Shown one piece after another: positions 4,972 to 13,918 of a DNA stretch of 19,782 bases. Source of the stretch: Acidobacteriaceae bacterium (GTDB lineage: Bacteria; Acidobacteriota; Terriglobia; Terriglobales; Acidobacteriaceae); contig PKXI01000426.1 of the NCBI GenBank assembly GCA_003133425.1, forward strand, positions 1-19,782, in the 5' to 3' direction. Numbering within the stretch: position 1 is the first letter of the stretch; every line of letters starts with the position of its first letter. A model generated the notes under the pieces. The model saw only the letters and a program-made list of their open reading frames with translations. It did no database searches and had not been told where the DNA came from. The position numbers and the translations under genes are program-made.

Positions 4972-7900
4972 GTGAGATTGTTGACGGCAAGTAACTACAG
5001 GGATTGGCTCAGATTAGGAGTCCTCGTTCTTTGCTTTTTCCTGCTGGGGGAGCAAAGGTCGTTTGGTCAGGCTGACACAGGGAGCATTTCCGGCTCCATA
5101 ACGGATCCTTCCGGTGCGGTTGTGTCCGGAGTGAAGATCACCATTGTTGCGATAGCGACAAACCAAAGGCAGCAAACTAAGACAGATGGAGCGGGGCGCT
5201 ACTCCTCCGGCCCAATCCGGCCGGGCGCCTATCGTATTGAAGCCGAGCAAACAGGATTCAAGCACCTGGTCAGCCAGGCGATCACGATCGAGGTTCAGCA
5301 GGCTGTGACCATGAATCTGACCATGGAGATTGGAGGCGCGCAGGAAGAGGTGACGGTTTCTACCGCTCCGCCGCTGATCCAGACCTCCGATGCGGGACAG
5401 GGATCGGTCATCGGCGAGAAGAGTGTGGCAAACCTCCCGCTCAATGGCCGCGACTACCTTCAGTTGTCTCTCCTTTCCGAGGGCGCACTGCCACCGCCGG
5501 GGCAGGGGCGTAGTGCAGGAGGCCTCCAAGGCAACGGCAACGCCAGGAGTGGAGGATTCTCCGCAGCTGGACAGCGGACCCTGGATAACAACTACCTGTT
5601 GGATGGATTCGACAACAATGTGGACGACACTGGTTTCGATAACCTTCAGGCCGAGATGGTCAAGCCGTCCGTCGATGCCATCCAGGAGTTCAAGGTGCAA
5701 ACGAGCTCCTATCCGGCGCAGTTTGGCAGAGCCGCGGGCGGCGTCGTAAACCTCACCTTGAAATCCGGCACCAACCAGTTTCATGGCACCGCATACAACT
5801 TCCTCCGCAATGAAAAACTCGATGCAGAAAACTTCTTCACCGTGGGCAAGAAACCACCCTACAAGCGCAATGACTATGGGTTTTCGGTCGGCGCCCCCAT
5901 CAAGAGGGATAAGGTTTTCGGATTCTTTTCATGGGAAAATCTGCTTCTAAGGGAAACCAATGTCGATGTGAACACAATCCCGACTTTGGCAGAGAGAGGC
6001 GGGGATTTCTCGGCGCTCCTTCCCACCACCGTGCTTTACGATCCTTCGACATACAATTCAGCGACGAACACGCGGACGCCCTTCGCGGGGAACATCATCC
6101 CGTTAAGCCAGCAGGATTCAGTCGCACAAAAACTCATCGCTCTCTATCCAACTCCTCAAAACGGCAACCTTACCAACAACTACACGTACAATAGCCCGAA
6201 CTGGGAAAATCTGGGTCGCATTAACACTCGAGTCGATTACCAGGTCACGCCAAAAAATCAACTTTCAGGGATCTTCAATCGCGAGAGCCAGTTCGTCCCG
6301 GCGTCCCCGGTTCTTCCCGCGCCTGCATTTGGCGCTGGCGGCTCCGGCGATCGTCAGACGAACAATTTGTCCTATGGCACGGGCCTCACTTGGACACATG
6401 TCGTGTCACCGTCGCTTGTAACCGCTTCCAAAGCGGGGTGGTTCTTCGAATCCGATTTGCTCAGCTATGCTCCCGAGTCCATAGCCACCGGAAATGTGGC
6501 CGCAAAAGTCGGTCTATCCGTTCCGGCGCTAACAACTGGTCCTGTTGTGTACCCGACCTTCACGATTTCCGGTTACTCCGCACTGGGGGCAGGCAACAAC
6601 ATACCCTATTTCGACGCATCGCAGATTCGGGAGCTGATCAACGACACGACCTGGATCAAGGGCTCGCACACTGTCCAGTTCGGGAGCTCGGTTGAGTGGA
6701 TCCAGGCGAACAACCAGAATGTCCGCAATGAAGAAGGAACTCTCACGTATGCCGGCAAGTACACCAGAAATCCCGCCCCCTCTACCGGGGGAAATGCGAT
6801 GGCCGATTTCCTTCTCGGCGACCAGGATACTGTTCAATACAGCACGTCCTCGCATGTTAACTTGCGGACGAATTTATTCAGCGGATATCTTCAAGACGAA
6901 TGGAAGGTCGACAAACAGCTAACCTTGAATATCGGCCTCCGTTACCAGTATCTCCAACCGTTTAGAGATCGTTACTACAGAATGGCAAACGTCGATCTGG
7001 ACACGAACCCCGCGCAACCGCAAATTGTTTTTGAGAATCAATACTCGCCAACCTCTTTTTGGGAAAATAGTTTAGTCGATTTTGATCCGCGCGTGGGGTT
7101 AACCTATCAGGCGTTAAATGGCAAGCTCGTTGTGCGCTCCGCCTATGGGACATATTCGCCGTTTCAGAGATTCTCTCCGTGGGGCGACTCGAGCTCTCTT
7201 CTTGCCAATCCTCCCTACACCGTGGTTGCCGTGCAGACCAGCAACGGGATCACTCCAAATTACAAGTTGGCTAGCGGAATTCCGGCCAATATCGTATCCT
7301 TATCGGCTGCAAACTCCGTGACAATGGGTTCGCAAGCACGCAACAACCCACATCCCTACGCTCAGCAGTGGAACCTGAATGTGCAGTACGAGGTTGCGCG
7401 TAACTGGATGGTTCAGGTTGGCTACTTCGGCGGCGCCGGAACACATATCCAAAACCTGATCGATACAAATTATGTCCCGGTGCTGGGCCCGGGAAACGTC
7501 AATTCGCTTCGTCGATTCAAGAGCATTTTCATTCCCGAGGCTGCTGCCGGTATTCCAGGTACGTCTTCTGTAGGGGTGACCATGTCGCCTTTGGGCATCA
7601 TCTATCGAACTCAGAACAATGGAAGCACGAATTTCAACTCCCTGCAGGCCAAGGTGACACACGAATTCTCGGGCGGGTTTTCAATCTTGGCATCCTACAC
7701 ATGGTCCAAGGACCTGGGCGACCTCTGGGATAACAGCCCCGGAGGAGTAGGCGTCGGCTTCAATTATCAAAATCCCGCCAATATCCACGGGGAGTATGGT
7801 CAAACGTCCACGCAGCTTGGTCAAGCATTTGTGGCCAGCGGACTATGGGACCTGCCGTACGGGCACGAACGGAGATTCGGCGCAACCTCTGCTCCCTGGG

Positions 7901-8373
7901 TTAACGCCGTTTTGGGTGGCTGGAGCCTGGATACCATCATTGAAATCGAAGGCGGAAGGCCTTTTACCGTCACCGTGAACGGCACACCATCGAACTCAGG
8001 ACAGACTGATAGAGCCAATATCGTTGCGGGTAAAAATCCAAATGGCGTTCCTGCGGGTGGGCGCACAGTGGCGCATTTCTTCGACACGACGGCGTTCGCT
8101 GCCAACGCGCCCTATACGTACGGCAATGAACAGCGGAACTCCATCATAGGTCCGAATTATAGGGAGCACGATTTCGCTCTCTCTAAAACAGGGACGATGT
8201 TCAGCGTGAAGGATCAGCCTGTGAATCTTCAATTCCGCTGGGATGTTTTCAACTCATTCAATCATCACAACTTCCAATACCCAAGCGCCACTCTGGGCAC
8301 AGGAACGTTCGGGAAACTAACGGCTGCCAACGATCCAAGACAGATGCAGGTGGCACTCAAGGTGATTTTCTGA
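4972..8373 (+). CDS. TonB-dependent outer-membrane receptor, Oar/carboxypeptidase-regulatory-like type
   Basis: This large outer-membrane transporter of 1133 residues is probably the uptake gate for the substrate of the locus. A GTG start is used with AAGGAGG 7 nt upstream. Residues 1-33 form a signal peptide ending near RSFGQA. Residues 36-115 are a carboxypeptidase-regulatory-like beta-sandwich (GSISGSITDPSGAVVSGVKI, then GAYRIEAEQTGF). The plug domain follows at about 125-270, with NLPLNGRDYLQL and an FKVQTSSYPAQFGRAAGG segment. The rest is the beta barrel, ending in the aromatic residue (KVIF) expected for recognition by the Bam machinery. Length and architecture match the Oar-like family typical of Acidobacteriota. 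It is a single-gene unit divergent from the exported RraA-like gene. A strong hairpin lies about 80 bp after the stop. The substrate cannot be read from the sequence; a plant glycan fragment is inferred from the neighbours. Confidence 0.93.
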   Translation: MRLLTASNYRDWLRLGVLVLCFFLLGEQRSFGQADTGSISGSITDPSGAVVSGVKITIVAIATNQRQQTKTDGAGRYSSGPIRPGAYRIEAEQTGFKHLVSQAITIEVQQAVTMNLTMEIGGAQEEVTVSTAPPLIQTSDAGQGSVIGEKSVANLPLNGRDYLQLSLLSEGALPPPGQGRSAGGLQGNGNARSGGFSAAGQRTLDNNYLLDGFDNNVDDTGFDNLQAEMVKPSVDAIQEFKVQTSSYPAQFGRAAGGVVNLTLKSGTNQFHGTAYNFLRNEKLDAENFFTVGKKPPYKRNDYGFSVGAPIKRDKVFGFFSWENLLLRETNVDVNTIPTLAERGGDFSALLPTTVLYDPSTYNSATNTRTPFAGNIIPLSQQDSVAQKLIALYPTPQNGNLTNNYTYNSPNWENLGRINTRVDYQVTPKNQLSGIFNRESQFVPASPVLPAPAFGAGGSGDRQTNNLSYGTGLTWTHVVSPSLVTASKAGWFFESDLLSYAPESIATGNVAAKVGLSVPALTTGPVVYPTFTISGYSALGAGNNIPYFDASQIRELINDTTWIKGSHTVQFGSSVEWIQANNQNVRNEEGTLTYAGKYTRNPAPSTGGNAMADFLLGDQDTVQYSTSSHVNLRTNLFSGYLQDEWKVDKQLTLNIGLRYQYLQPFRDRYYRMANVDLDTNPAQPQIVFENQYSPTSFWENSLVDFDPRVGLTYQALNGKLVVRSAYGTYSPFQRFSPWGDSSSLLANPPYTVVAVQTSNGITPNYKLASGIPANIVSLSAANSVTMGSQARNNPHPYAQQWNLNVQYEVARNWMVQVGYFGGAGTHIQNLIDTNYVPVLGPGNVNSLRRFKSIFIPEAAAGIPGTSSVGVTMSPLGIIYRTQNNGSTNFNSLQAKVTHEFSGGFSILASYTWSKDLGDLWDNSPGGVGVGFNYQNPANIHGEYGQTSTQLGQAFVASGLWDLPYGHERRFGATSAPWVNAVLGGWSLDTIIEIEGGRPFTVTVNGTPSNSGQTDRANIVAGKNPNGVPAGGRTVAHFFDTTAFAANAPYTYGNEQRNSIIGPNYREHDFALSKTGTMFSVKDQPVNLQFRWDVFNSFNHHNFQYPSATLGTGTFGKLTAANDPRQMQVALKVIF

Positions 8374-8451
8374 GCAACCAACAATGGGCGCAGGAGTAAG
8401 AGCGCGATCAGGCGGTTACCTGCCGAGTCGTATCCTGGGTTATAGAAAGAT

Positions 8452-8495
8452 GGATGGAGCAAGCGGGAATGTTGCCGTTCCCGCTTGCTCTATCT
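8452..8495 (+). terminator. Strong hairpin between the receptor gene and the catabolic operon
   Basis: GAGCAAGCGGGAA (8457-8469) and TTCCCGCTTGCTC (8478-8490) form a perfect 13-bp stem with an 8-nt loop. It can extend to about 18 bp at the base through A-T, G-C and G-U pairs. No T run follows (TATCTACGAA). It may be an imperfect terminator that lets some receptor transcription reach the operon, or an mRNA-stabilising or processing structure. An ATG inside the left arm (8454) opens a longer frame for the next gene but is unlikely to be used. Confidence 0.65.
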
Positions 8496-8555
8496 ACGAA
8501 CTGCGACCCAAGCAGGGCGCAGGTTAGATGCCGTCTGGGCCGAGAGGAGAAGAGA

Positions 8556-9524
8556 ATGACTGCCGGGCAGAAAGCGGTGCCAAAAGCGGAGAAATCCGAG
8601 GGTAAATTGAGAGTAGGGTTTATTGGATTGGGTGCCATGGGTCTCCCCATGGCGCGTTGTGTTGTAAAGGCTGGATACCCTTTGGTCACAACATCTCACC
8701 GCAATCGCGGACCGGCGAATGAACTGGCGGCGCTGGGCGCCAAAGTTGTGACCACGGCGGCGGAAGTTACAGCACAATCCGATGTGATCATCACGATTCT
8801 TCCCGCCGATGCAGAGTTAGAAGAGTGCGTACTTGGTGCGGATGGAGTCTTGAAAGGGATGACAGCAGGGAAAGTGCTGATCGACATGACGACGTGTACT
8901 GCCAAGACTGTCATTCACATTGCCGAGCGGATTGAGGCTGCGGGCGGCCGCTTGCTCGACGCGCCGGTCAGCGGCGGAACGGTTGGAGCTGAAACGGGAA
9001 CGCTCACCATCATGGTCGGGGGGGATGTCGCGCTGCTAGAGGAACTCCGGCCATTGCTGGCCGCGATGGGAACGCGCATCGTGCATGTAGGAGCGGTCGG
9101 CCACGGTAAGGTGATCAAGATTGTGAATCAAGCTCTGGCGGCGATTCACCTGCTGGCCATTGGGGAGGTGTTTGCTCTCGGCGTCAAATGTGGCATGGAC
9201 GAAAATCTGATATATAATGTCCTGAAAGAGTCATCGGGACACTCTCGGATGATGGATGCACGGCTGCAGCAGTTCCTGTTCGCGGGCTCCTTCGAGCCCG
9301 GCTTCAAGCTCGATCTCATGAAAAAAGATGTTCTCCTTGCGCTTGATTCTGCGCGTGAGCTGGGCATTCCCTTGCTGTTGACCTCGTCAGCGGCGCAATT
9401 ATTTACAGCAGCTAGCGCCGCCGGTTTTGGAAGCGCAGATTTCTCGAGGGCCGCTGAGTACGTGGCTGGTTTAGCGGGAATGACACTGAAGGATGGCGCA
9501 AGCACAGAAAAGCAGGGAGGATAG
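8556..9524 (+). CDS. NAD(P)-dependent 3-hydroxyisobutyrate dehydrogenase-family reductase (tartronate-semialdehyde-reductase-like)
   Basis: This beta-hydroxyacid dehydrogenase of 322 residues interconverts short beta-hydroxy acids and semialdehydes. The ATG at 8556 is preferred because GAGGAG lies 6 nt upstream; the longer frame from 8454 would start inside a hairpin. Residues 1-15 are a short polar extension. The Rossmann fold begins at VGFIGLGAMGLPMA (20-33), the substrate loop is DAPVSGGTVGAETG (135-148), and the catalytic lysine is K188 in GHGKVIKIVNQ, with N191 nearby. It heads a six-gene operon whose second gene, an RraA-family aldolase, starts 3 nt after its stop. This pairing suggests it reduces or oxidises an aldehyde made by aldol cleavage, as GarR does with tartronate semialdehyde. 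The family is certain; substrate is inference (other family members use 3-hydroxyisobutyrate, glyoxylate or threonate). Confidence 0.9.
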   Translation: MTAGQKAVPKAEKSEGKLRVGFIGLGAMGLPMARCVVKAGYPLVTTSHRNRGPANELAALGAKVVTTAAEVTAQSDVIITILPADAELEECVLGADGVLKGMTAGKVLIDMTTCTAKTVIHIAERIEAAGGRLLDAPVSGGTVGAETGTLTIMVGGDVALLEELRPLLAAMGTRIVHVGAVGHGKVIKIVNQALAAIHLLAIGEVFALGVKCGMDENLIYNVLKESSGHSRMMDARLQQFLFAGSFEPGFKLDLMKKDVLLALDSARELGIPLLLTSSAAQLFTAASAAGFGSADFSRAAEYVAGLAGMTLKDGASTEKQGG

Positions 9525-9526
9525 CG

Positions 9527-10189
9527 ATGAATATTAAAACGACATCGAATGGGGCCAATTTTGCCGACAGGTTTAAGGAGTTTGATCCGGCAACCATCTA
9601 TGAGTCAGCAGGACGATCCGGCATGATCGATCCTTCGATCCGGCCGGCCTGGAGCGGGGCGAAACTCTGCGGACCTGTTTTTACCGTCAAGAGCGCGCCG
9701 GGTGACAATCTGATGCTGCACCATGCTGTGGCCCTGGCAAAGCCCGGTTCTGTAATCGTCGCCGATATAGGCAGCTACATGGGGGCCGGAGCCTGGGGGG
9801 AGATACTAACGGTCGCAGCGCAAGCAGCAGGTGTCGCAGGTCTAGTCGTGAATGGCGCGGTTCGCGATATCGAGGCAATTGCCCAACGCGGATTCCCGGT
9901 ATTTAGCCGCGGTTTGGCGATTGGGGCATGCACGAAAGAGCGGATGGGCAAACTGAACGTCCCTCTTCTGTTCGGCGACGTGATGATTCACCCAGGAGAC
10001 ATCGTCCTCGGCGATTCCGATGGGCTCGTCCTCATCGAGCGCGAAAATGCAGACGCCGTTTACCAAGCCGCCGTATCACGCCACGATAATGAGCAGAAGA
10101 TCATTGCGGAGTTGCAGCGCGGGAAAACCACGATCGAAATTTTAAACCTGCCCAAGCTAAACGATCAGGAGAAGGTATGGGCCAAGTGA
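9527..10189 (+). CDS. Cytoplasmic RraA / HMG-CHA-aldolase-family protein
   Basis: A 220-residue member of the RraA fold family, of normal length, with no signal peptide. Characterised relatives are metal-dependent class II pyruvate aldolases that cleave 4-hydroxy-2-oxo acids, and some decarboxylate oxaloacetate. The family signature NGAVRDIEAI is at 109-118, with R113 and D114 as the expected metal and substrate residues, followed by HPGDIVLGDSDGLVLI near 155-170. GGGAGGA overlaps the stop of the preceding gene, and the last codons overlap the next gene by 13 nt, so it is translationally coupled on both sides. Its setting among five dehydrogenase or aldehyde-handling genes favours an aldolase role over the RNase E-inhibitor role reported for E. 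coli RraA. It is a distant paralogue of the exported protein encoded at 3401-4381. Confidence 0.85.
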   Translation: MNIKTTSNGANFADRFKEFDPATIYESAGRSGMIDPSIRPAWSGAKLCGPVFTVKSAPGDNLMLHHAVALAKPGSVIVADIGSYMGAGAWGEILTVAAQAAGVAGLVVNGAVRDIEAIAQRGFPVFSRGLAIGACTKERMGKLNVPLLFGDVMIHPGDIVLGDSDGLVLIERENADAVYQAAVSRHDNEQKIIAELQRGKTTIEILNLPKLNDQEKVWAK

Positions 10190-11268
10190 GTGCATCTAGC
10201 GACTCTGAGCTGACGGACGCGCGTTTCGGTGCAGGTGCGCTTCGCGTGTTTGCGAAGGAAGTGCTCGAGCGCGCCGGTGTGCCCGGCAAAGACGCGGACA
10301 CGGTTGCGGAATGTCTGGTATTGGGCGACCTTCGCGGAGTTGGATCGCACGGAATTATCCGACTTCCGGTGTATGCTCGCCGACTCTACGCCGGGGTGGT
10401 CAAGGCGAAACCCGAAATTGATGTGACTCGTCAGTTCGCTTCAGTGGCATTGGTGGATGGCGATAACGGTCTTGGTCCGGTAGTTGCCATGCGGGCCATG
10501 GATGTCGCGATTGAAATAGCGAAAACGAACGGAATCGGGTTTGTCGGCGTGCGGAACAGCAACCACTTCGGTGTGGGCGCGTTCTATATTCAGCGAGCAA
10601 TCGAGAACGGCTGCATCGGGTGCGTTGCTTCGAATGCACCTCCCAACATGGCGCCCTTCGGTGGAAAAGAAAGGTTTCTCGGTACCAATCCATTCGCAGT
10701 CGGGGTACCCGCAGGGAAGCATCCGCCGCTCGTATTTGATGCCTCTTCCAGTGTGGCCGCTCGCGGCAAGATCATTGCGGCGGCCAAACAGGGAGCACCA
10801 ATCCCACCCGGTTGGGCAGTCGATCCTGAAGGCAATCCGACGACCGATCCAGATCTGGCACTGGCCGGCGCGGTGCTTCCGTTCGGTGGCGCGAAAGGAT
10901 CGGCGATTTCCTTTATCATCGATCTTCTTGCAGGAACTCTGACGGGCGCCTCGTTCGGATTACGCCTGAATACGCTTGAAGATCTAGGTTCCGAGCAAAA
11001 TCTCGGGCATGTATTTTTGGCGATTCGTCCGGATATCTTCATGCCCCTTGAGGAAATGATCAAGAGAACCGATGAGGTCTTTGCGTCATTGATAGCCTCG
11101 CCACCTGCTGTCGGAAGGGAGCGTGTTCTGCTTCCTGGCGAAATTGAGCTTCAAGCGGAAACGGCCAACCGAGTGGAGGGCGTGCCGCTGAGTGAAGAAG
11201 TCGTGAACGAACTAGTAGAACTTGGGGAGCGTGCAGGGGTTCCGTTCCCGTCGCTCGTAGAAAAATAG
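10177..11268 (+). CDS. Ldh2-family (malate/L-lactate dehydrogenase type) NAD(P) oxidoreductase
   Basis: This 363-residue enzyme belongs to the Ldh2/YiaK/ComC family, whose members oxidise 2-hydroxy acids or reduce 2-oxo acids such as malate, sulfolactate, ureidoglycolate or diketogulonate, with a fold unrelated to classic lactate dehydrogenase. Hallmarks are DLRGVGSHGI with catalytic His58, the NSNHFGVGAFY motif near 124-134, FLGTNPFAVGVPAG, and PFGGAKGSAISFIIDLLAGTL. Its length is at the usual upper end. AGGAGA lies 4 nt before the ATG, inside the end of the RraA gene. It probably supplies or consumes the 2-oxo acid handled by the neighbouring aldolase. A second 2-hydroxyacid dehydrogenase of another family, with usually opposite stereochemistry, lies at 18786. 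The exact substrate cannot be told from the sequence. Confidence 0.88.
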   Translation: MGQVSASSDSELTDARFGAGALRVFAKEVLERAGVPGKDADTVAECLVLGDLRGVGSHGIIRLPVYARRLYAGVVKAKPEIDVTRQFASVALVDGDNGLGPVVAMRAMDVAIEIAKTNGIGFVGVRNSNHFGVGAFYIQRAIENGCIGCVASNAPPNMAPFGGKERFLGTNPFAVGVPAGKHPPLVFDASSSVAARGKIIAAAKQGAPIPPGWAVDPEGNPTTDPDLALAGAVLPFGGAKGSAISFIIDLLAGTLTGASFGLRLNTLEDLGSEQNLGHVFLAIRPDIFMPLEEMIKRTDEVFASLIASPPAVGRERVLLPGEIELQAETANRVEGVPLSEEVVNELVELGERAGVPFPSLVEK

Positions 11269-11282
11269 GAGAAATCAGCGCA

Positions 11283-12455
11283 ATGAACTACGATGCAGGG
11301 CAAATTTTTAACTTCTTACCGGTTCCTACAGACATCTTTTTTGGCTTCGGGGTTCGCCACAGCCTTCCTGCGAAGATCAAGGTACTGGATGCGGACCATG
11401 CTTTCATAGTTACCGACCCCGGCATCAAGAACTCCGGAATTCTCGACGAGATTGTTGGAGTTTTGACCAAGGCAGGCATAACGATAACAGTATTTGACCG
11501 AGTGAAGGCGGACTCGAGTTCGATTCTGATTGACACCGCGGTAAAGGAACTGAAAAGTGCCGACGCCAATGTGGTTATCGGGATTGGGGGCGGCAGTTCG
11601 CTCGACACAGCGAAGGCCGTTGCCTTGCTCGCGACGAATGAGGGTTCTTGTGTTGACTATGTCGGGTTGAACAAGGCGCGCGTGCGGCCACTTCCGATGA
11701 TCGCCATTCCAACGACCTCTGGGACGGGCAGTGAAGTCACGCTTTGGTCTGTTTTTACGAATGAAAGCAACGCGACAAAAGCCGCCATCGGGGGAGTGCT
11801 GGTATATCCGGCGGTGGCTCTCTGCGATCCGGAGCTCACGTTGAATTTGCCTCCAAATCTGACTTCTTCAACGGGAATGGATGCACTTGCTCATGCGATC
11901 GAGTGCTACACGAATAACGCGTGCCAGCCAATCTCTGGTTGTCTCGCGTTACGCGCCGTCGAGCTGATCGGGCAACATCTCCGCAGCGCAGTGCTCAATG
12001 GCCGCGACAAGAATGCTCGTTACGGAATGATGCTGGCTAGCACCATGGCAGGAATCGCGATGAACCCGACTCGACTCGGTCTCGCCCACGCATTGGCCAT
12101 GCCTCTGGGAAGCTGGGATATGCGAGTGCCCCATGGAGTCGCGCTCGCGGTGACGCTGCCAGTGGTGATGGAATACAACCACCTCGCTGCTCCCGACCGT
12201 TTTGTTGACGTGGCCCGCGCGCTGGGCGAACCTGTGGACCACTTGACCAGGCTTGAGGGAGCTCGGCGAGCAGTCGATGCGGTCAAGAAGCTGGCTCACG
12301 ATGTCGGGATCCCAAGTTCCCTCTCTGCGTTCGGGGTACGCGAGGAGCACGTGGGCCCAGTAGTTGCAGAGGCGATGAAGAGTGGCAATGTGCCAGTGAA
12401 TCCGCGGCTCACAAAGGCAGAAGATCTGGAAACAATCCTCAGGCAAGTCCTGTAG
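11283..12455 (+). CDS. Iron-dependent (group III) alcohol dehydrogenase
   Basis: A 390-residue enzyme of the FucO / 1,3-propanediol dehydrogenase family, which reduces aldehydes such as lactaldehyde or glycolaldehyde, or oxidises the alcohols. The NAD-binding loop GGGSSLDTAK is at 102-111 and PTTSGTGSEVT at 143-153. Expected metal ligands are D200, H204, H269 and H284 (GMDALAHAIE, GLAHALA, VPHGVAL). A histidine that usually follows the third ligand by four residues (AHxxxHPLG type) is Met273 here, which could change activity or proton transfer. AGGAGA is 10 nt before the ATG, 14 nt after the previous stop. In the operon it and the next gene give reductive and oxidative outlets for the same aldehyde, which is inference from order. 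Confidence 0.9.
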   Translation: MNYDAGQIFNFLPVPTDIFFGFGVRHSLPAKIKVLDADHAFIVTDPGIKNSGILDEIVGVLTKAGITITVFDRVKADSSSILIDTAVKELKSADANVVIGIGGGSSLDTAKAVALLATNEGSCVDYVGLNKARVRPLPMIAIPTTSGTGSEVTLWSVFTNESNATKAAIGGVLVYPAVALCDPELTLNLPPNLTSSTGMDALAHAIECYTNNACQPISGCLALRAVELIGQHLRSAVLNGRDKNARYGMMLASTMAGIAMNPTRLGLAHALAMPLGSWDMRVPHGVALAVTLPVVMEYNHLAAPDRFVDVARALGEPVDHLTRLEGARRAVDAVKKLAHDVGIPSSLSAFGVREEHVGPVVAEAMKSGNVPVNPRLTKAEDLETILRQVL

Positions 12456-12475
12456 GCGCGACCAGCGAGGAGAAA

Positions 12476-13918
12476 ATGGAAAGGCATGCGAACTTTATCG
12501 GCGGGGCTTGGCTTCCGCCGCAAGACGGGCGCTACTACCAGCGCGAAAATCCTGCTCATCCTGAGCAGATGATCGGTGAGTTTCCGGCTTCAACAGTAGC
12601 CGACGTAGATGCGGCAGTGGCGTCTGCGAAATCCGCTCTTGCAGGCTGGTCCAGTACGCCGGGCCCGAAAAGGGGAGCACTTCTGTTCCGATTCGCCGAG
12701 CTACTGGAGCAGTCGAAGGAGAAGCTGGCTCGGATTATTACCTTAGAGCAGGGCAAAGCTCTGTGCGAATCGCAGGGAGAGGTAGGACGCGCTGCGGTGG
12801 AGGCTCGCTATATGGCGGGGGAGGCAAGCCGCCCCTTCGGCCACTCGTATCCCTCGGAGCGTCCGGGTGTCGTCTGCTACACAGTGACGGAGCCAATCGG
12901 GGTTGTGGCTGCCATTTGCCCTTGGAATTTTCCAGTTGTGACTCCGGTTAGAAAGATGGCTCCAGCGCTTGCATTCGGAAACACTGTGGTCCTTAAACCG
13001 GCATCACTGACACCATGGTCTTCGATCTTCCTGATGCGGCTGATCGAAGAGGCCGGGTTTCCAATGGGTGTGGCAAATTTGGTGGTTGGGCCGGGTGCGG
13101 CCATCGGCGATGCACTGGTTTCGGACCGGCGTGTGGCGGGCATTTCTTTTACGGGCTCCACATTAATCGGCACGCGGCTGTGCTCCATGGCTGCGACGCG
13201 CCTCGCGCCGACGCAGTTGGAACTGGGTGGCAAGAATCCGGCCGTGGTGATCGATTATGATGATCTCCAAGGGGCCGCGCAGGAAATCGTATCTGCCGCA
13301 TTCCAGTGCACCGGGCAGCGCTGCACTGCTCTCAGCCGGGTGATCGTACTGGATTCGCAGGCCAGTGATTTGGTTGAGAAAATAGTGTCAGAAGTTAAGC
13401 GAATCAAAGTCGGCGATGGGATCTCTGCGGAGACTACGATGGGTCCGCTGGTCAGCATGGGGCAATTTCAGACCACCGCAGGATATGTGAAACAGGCGGA
13501 GTTGGAGGGATTATCAGCCATCACAGGTGGCAAGCCCCTGGTCAGCGAGCCCGCGACGGAAGGCTACTACTACGGGGCTACGGTTTTCGATGGGGTATCC
13601 CCTTCATCTCCGCTGGCTCAGGAAGAGATCTTTGGGCCAGTATTGCCAGTCATCCGAGTTCGAGACGTGGATGAAGCGATATCGATTGCAAATGCAACCA
13701 ATTACGGATTGGCTGCGGCGTTGTTTTCGTCGCGGCGAGATGTAATTGCACGTTTTGCTGCAACAATCGAAGCTGGCATGATACACATAAATCACGGCAC
13801 CGCAAGCCAAGCCCATGTGCCCTTCGGGGGAAGGAAGGATTCCGGTCAAGGGGCGTTTTCAATCGGTCCGACCGCAAGGGAATTCTTCACTCAAGTAAAG
13901 ACGATCTATGCCAAGTGA
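12476..13918 (+). CDS. NAD(P)-dependent aldehyde dehydrogenase, 2-oxoglutarate-semialdehyde-dehydrogenase-like
   Basis: A full-length aldehyde dehydrogenase of 480 residues. Key residues are visible: N151 in PWNFP, K174 in VVLKPA, the FTGST loop at 225-229, the general base E249 in LELGGKNP, the nucleophile C283 in GQRCTA, and the EEIFGPVLPV segment near 380. The C-terminus FGGRKDSGQG...EFFTQVKTIY resembles the dehydrogenases of 2-oxoglutarate semialdehyde (2,5-dioxopentanoate) used in non-phosphorylative pentose and hexarate pathways. I consider that the best guess, but lactaldehyde, glycolaldehyde or succinate semialdehyde are possible. GAGGAG precedes the ATG, 20 nt after the alcohol dehydrogenase stop, and the regulator gene starts within its last codons. 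It would be the oxidising exit of the operon. Confidence 0.92.
   Translation: MERHANFIGGAWLPPQDGRYYQRENPAHPEQMIGEFPASTVADVDAAVASAKSALAGWSSTPGPKRGALLFRFAELLEQSKEKLARIITLEQGKALCESQGEVGRAAVEARYMAGEASRPFGHSYPSERPGVVCYTVTEPIGVVAAICPWNFPVVTPVRKMAPALAFGNTVVLKPASLTPWSSIFLMRLIEEAGFPMGVANLVVGPGAAIGDALVSDRRVAGISFTGSTLIGTRLCSMAATRLAPTQLELGGKNPAVVIDYDDLQGAAQEIVSAAFQCTGQRCTALSRVIVLDSQASDLVEKIVSEVKRIKVGDGISAETTMGPLVSMGQFQTTAGYVKQAELEGLSAITGGKPLVSEPATEGYYYGATVFDGVSPSSPLAQEEIFGPVLPVIRVRDVDEAISIANATNYGLAAALFSSRRDVIARFAATIEAGMIHINHGTASQAHVPFGGRKDSGQGAFSIGPTAREFFTQVKTIYAK

Noticed and set aside
5014..5784. 256-residue minus-strand frame opposite the receptor gene
   Set aside because: It is fully inside the recognised N-terminal and plug domains of the receptor, with no ribosome-binding site and no recognisable fold.
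8454..8555. ATG 34 codons upstream on the 3-hydroxyisobutyrate-dehydrogenase-like gene
   Set aside because: It lies in the left arm of the hairpin and has no ribosome-binding site, while GAGGAG precedes the ATG at 8556.
9527..10189. RNase E regulator role for the RraA-family protein
   Set aside because: Operon partners are all small-molecule oxidoreductases plus a regulator, and the aldolase Arg-Asp pair is kept; a metabolic role is more likely.
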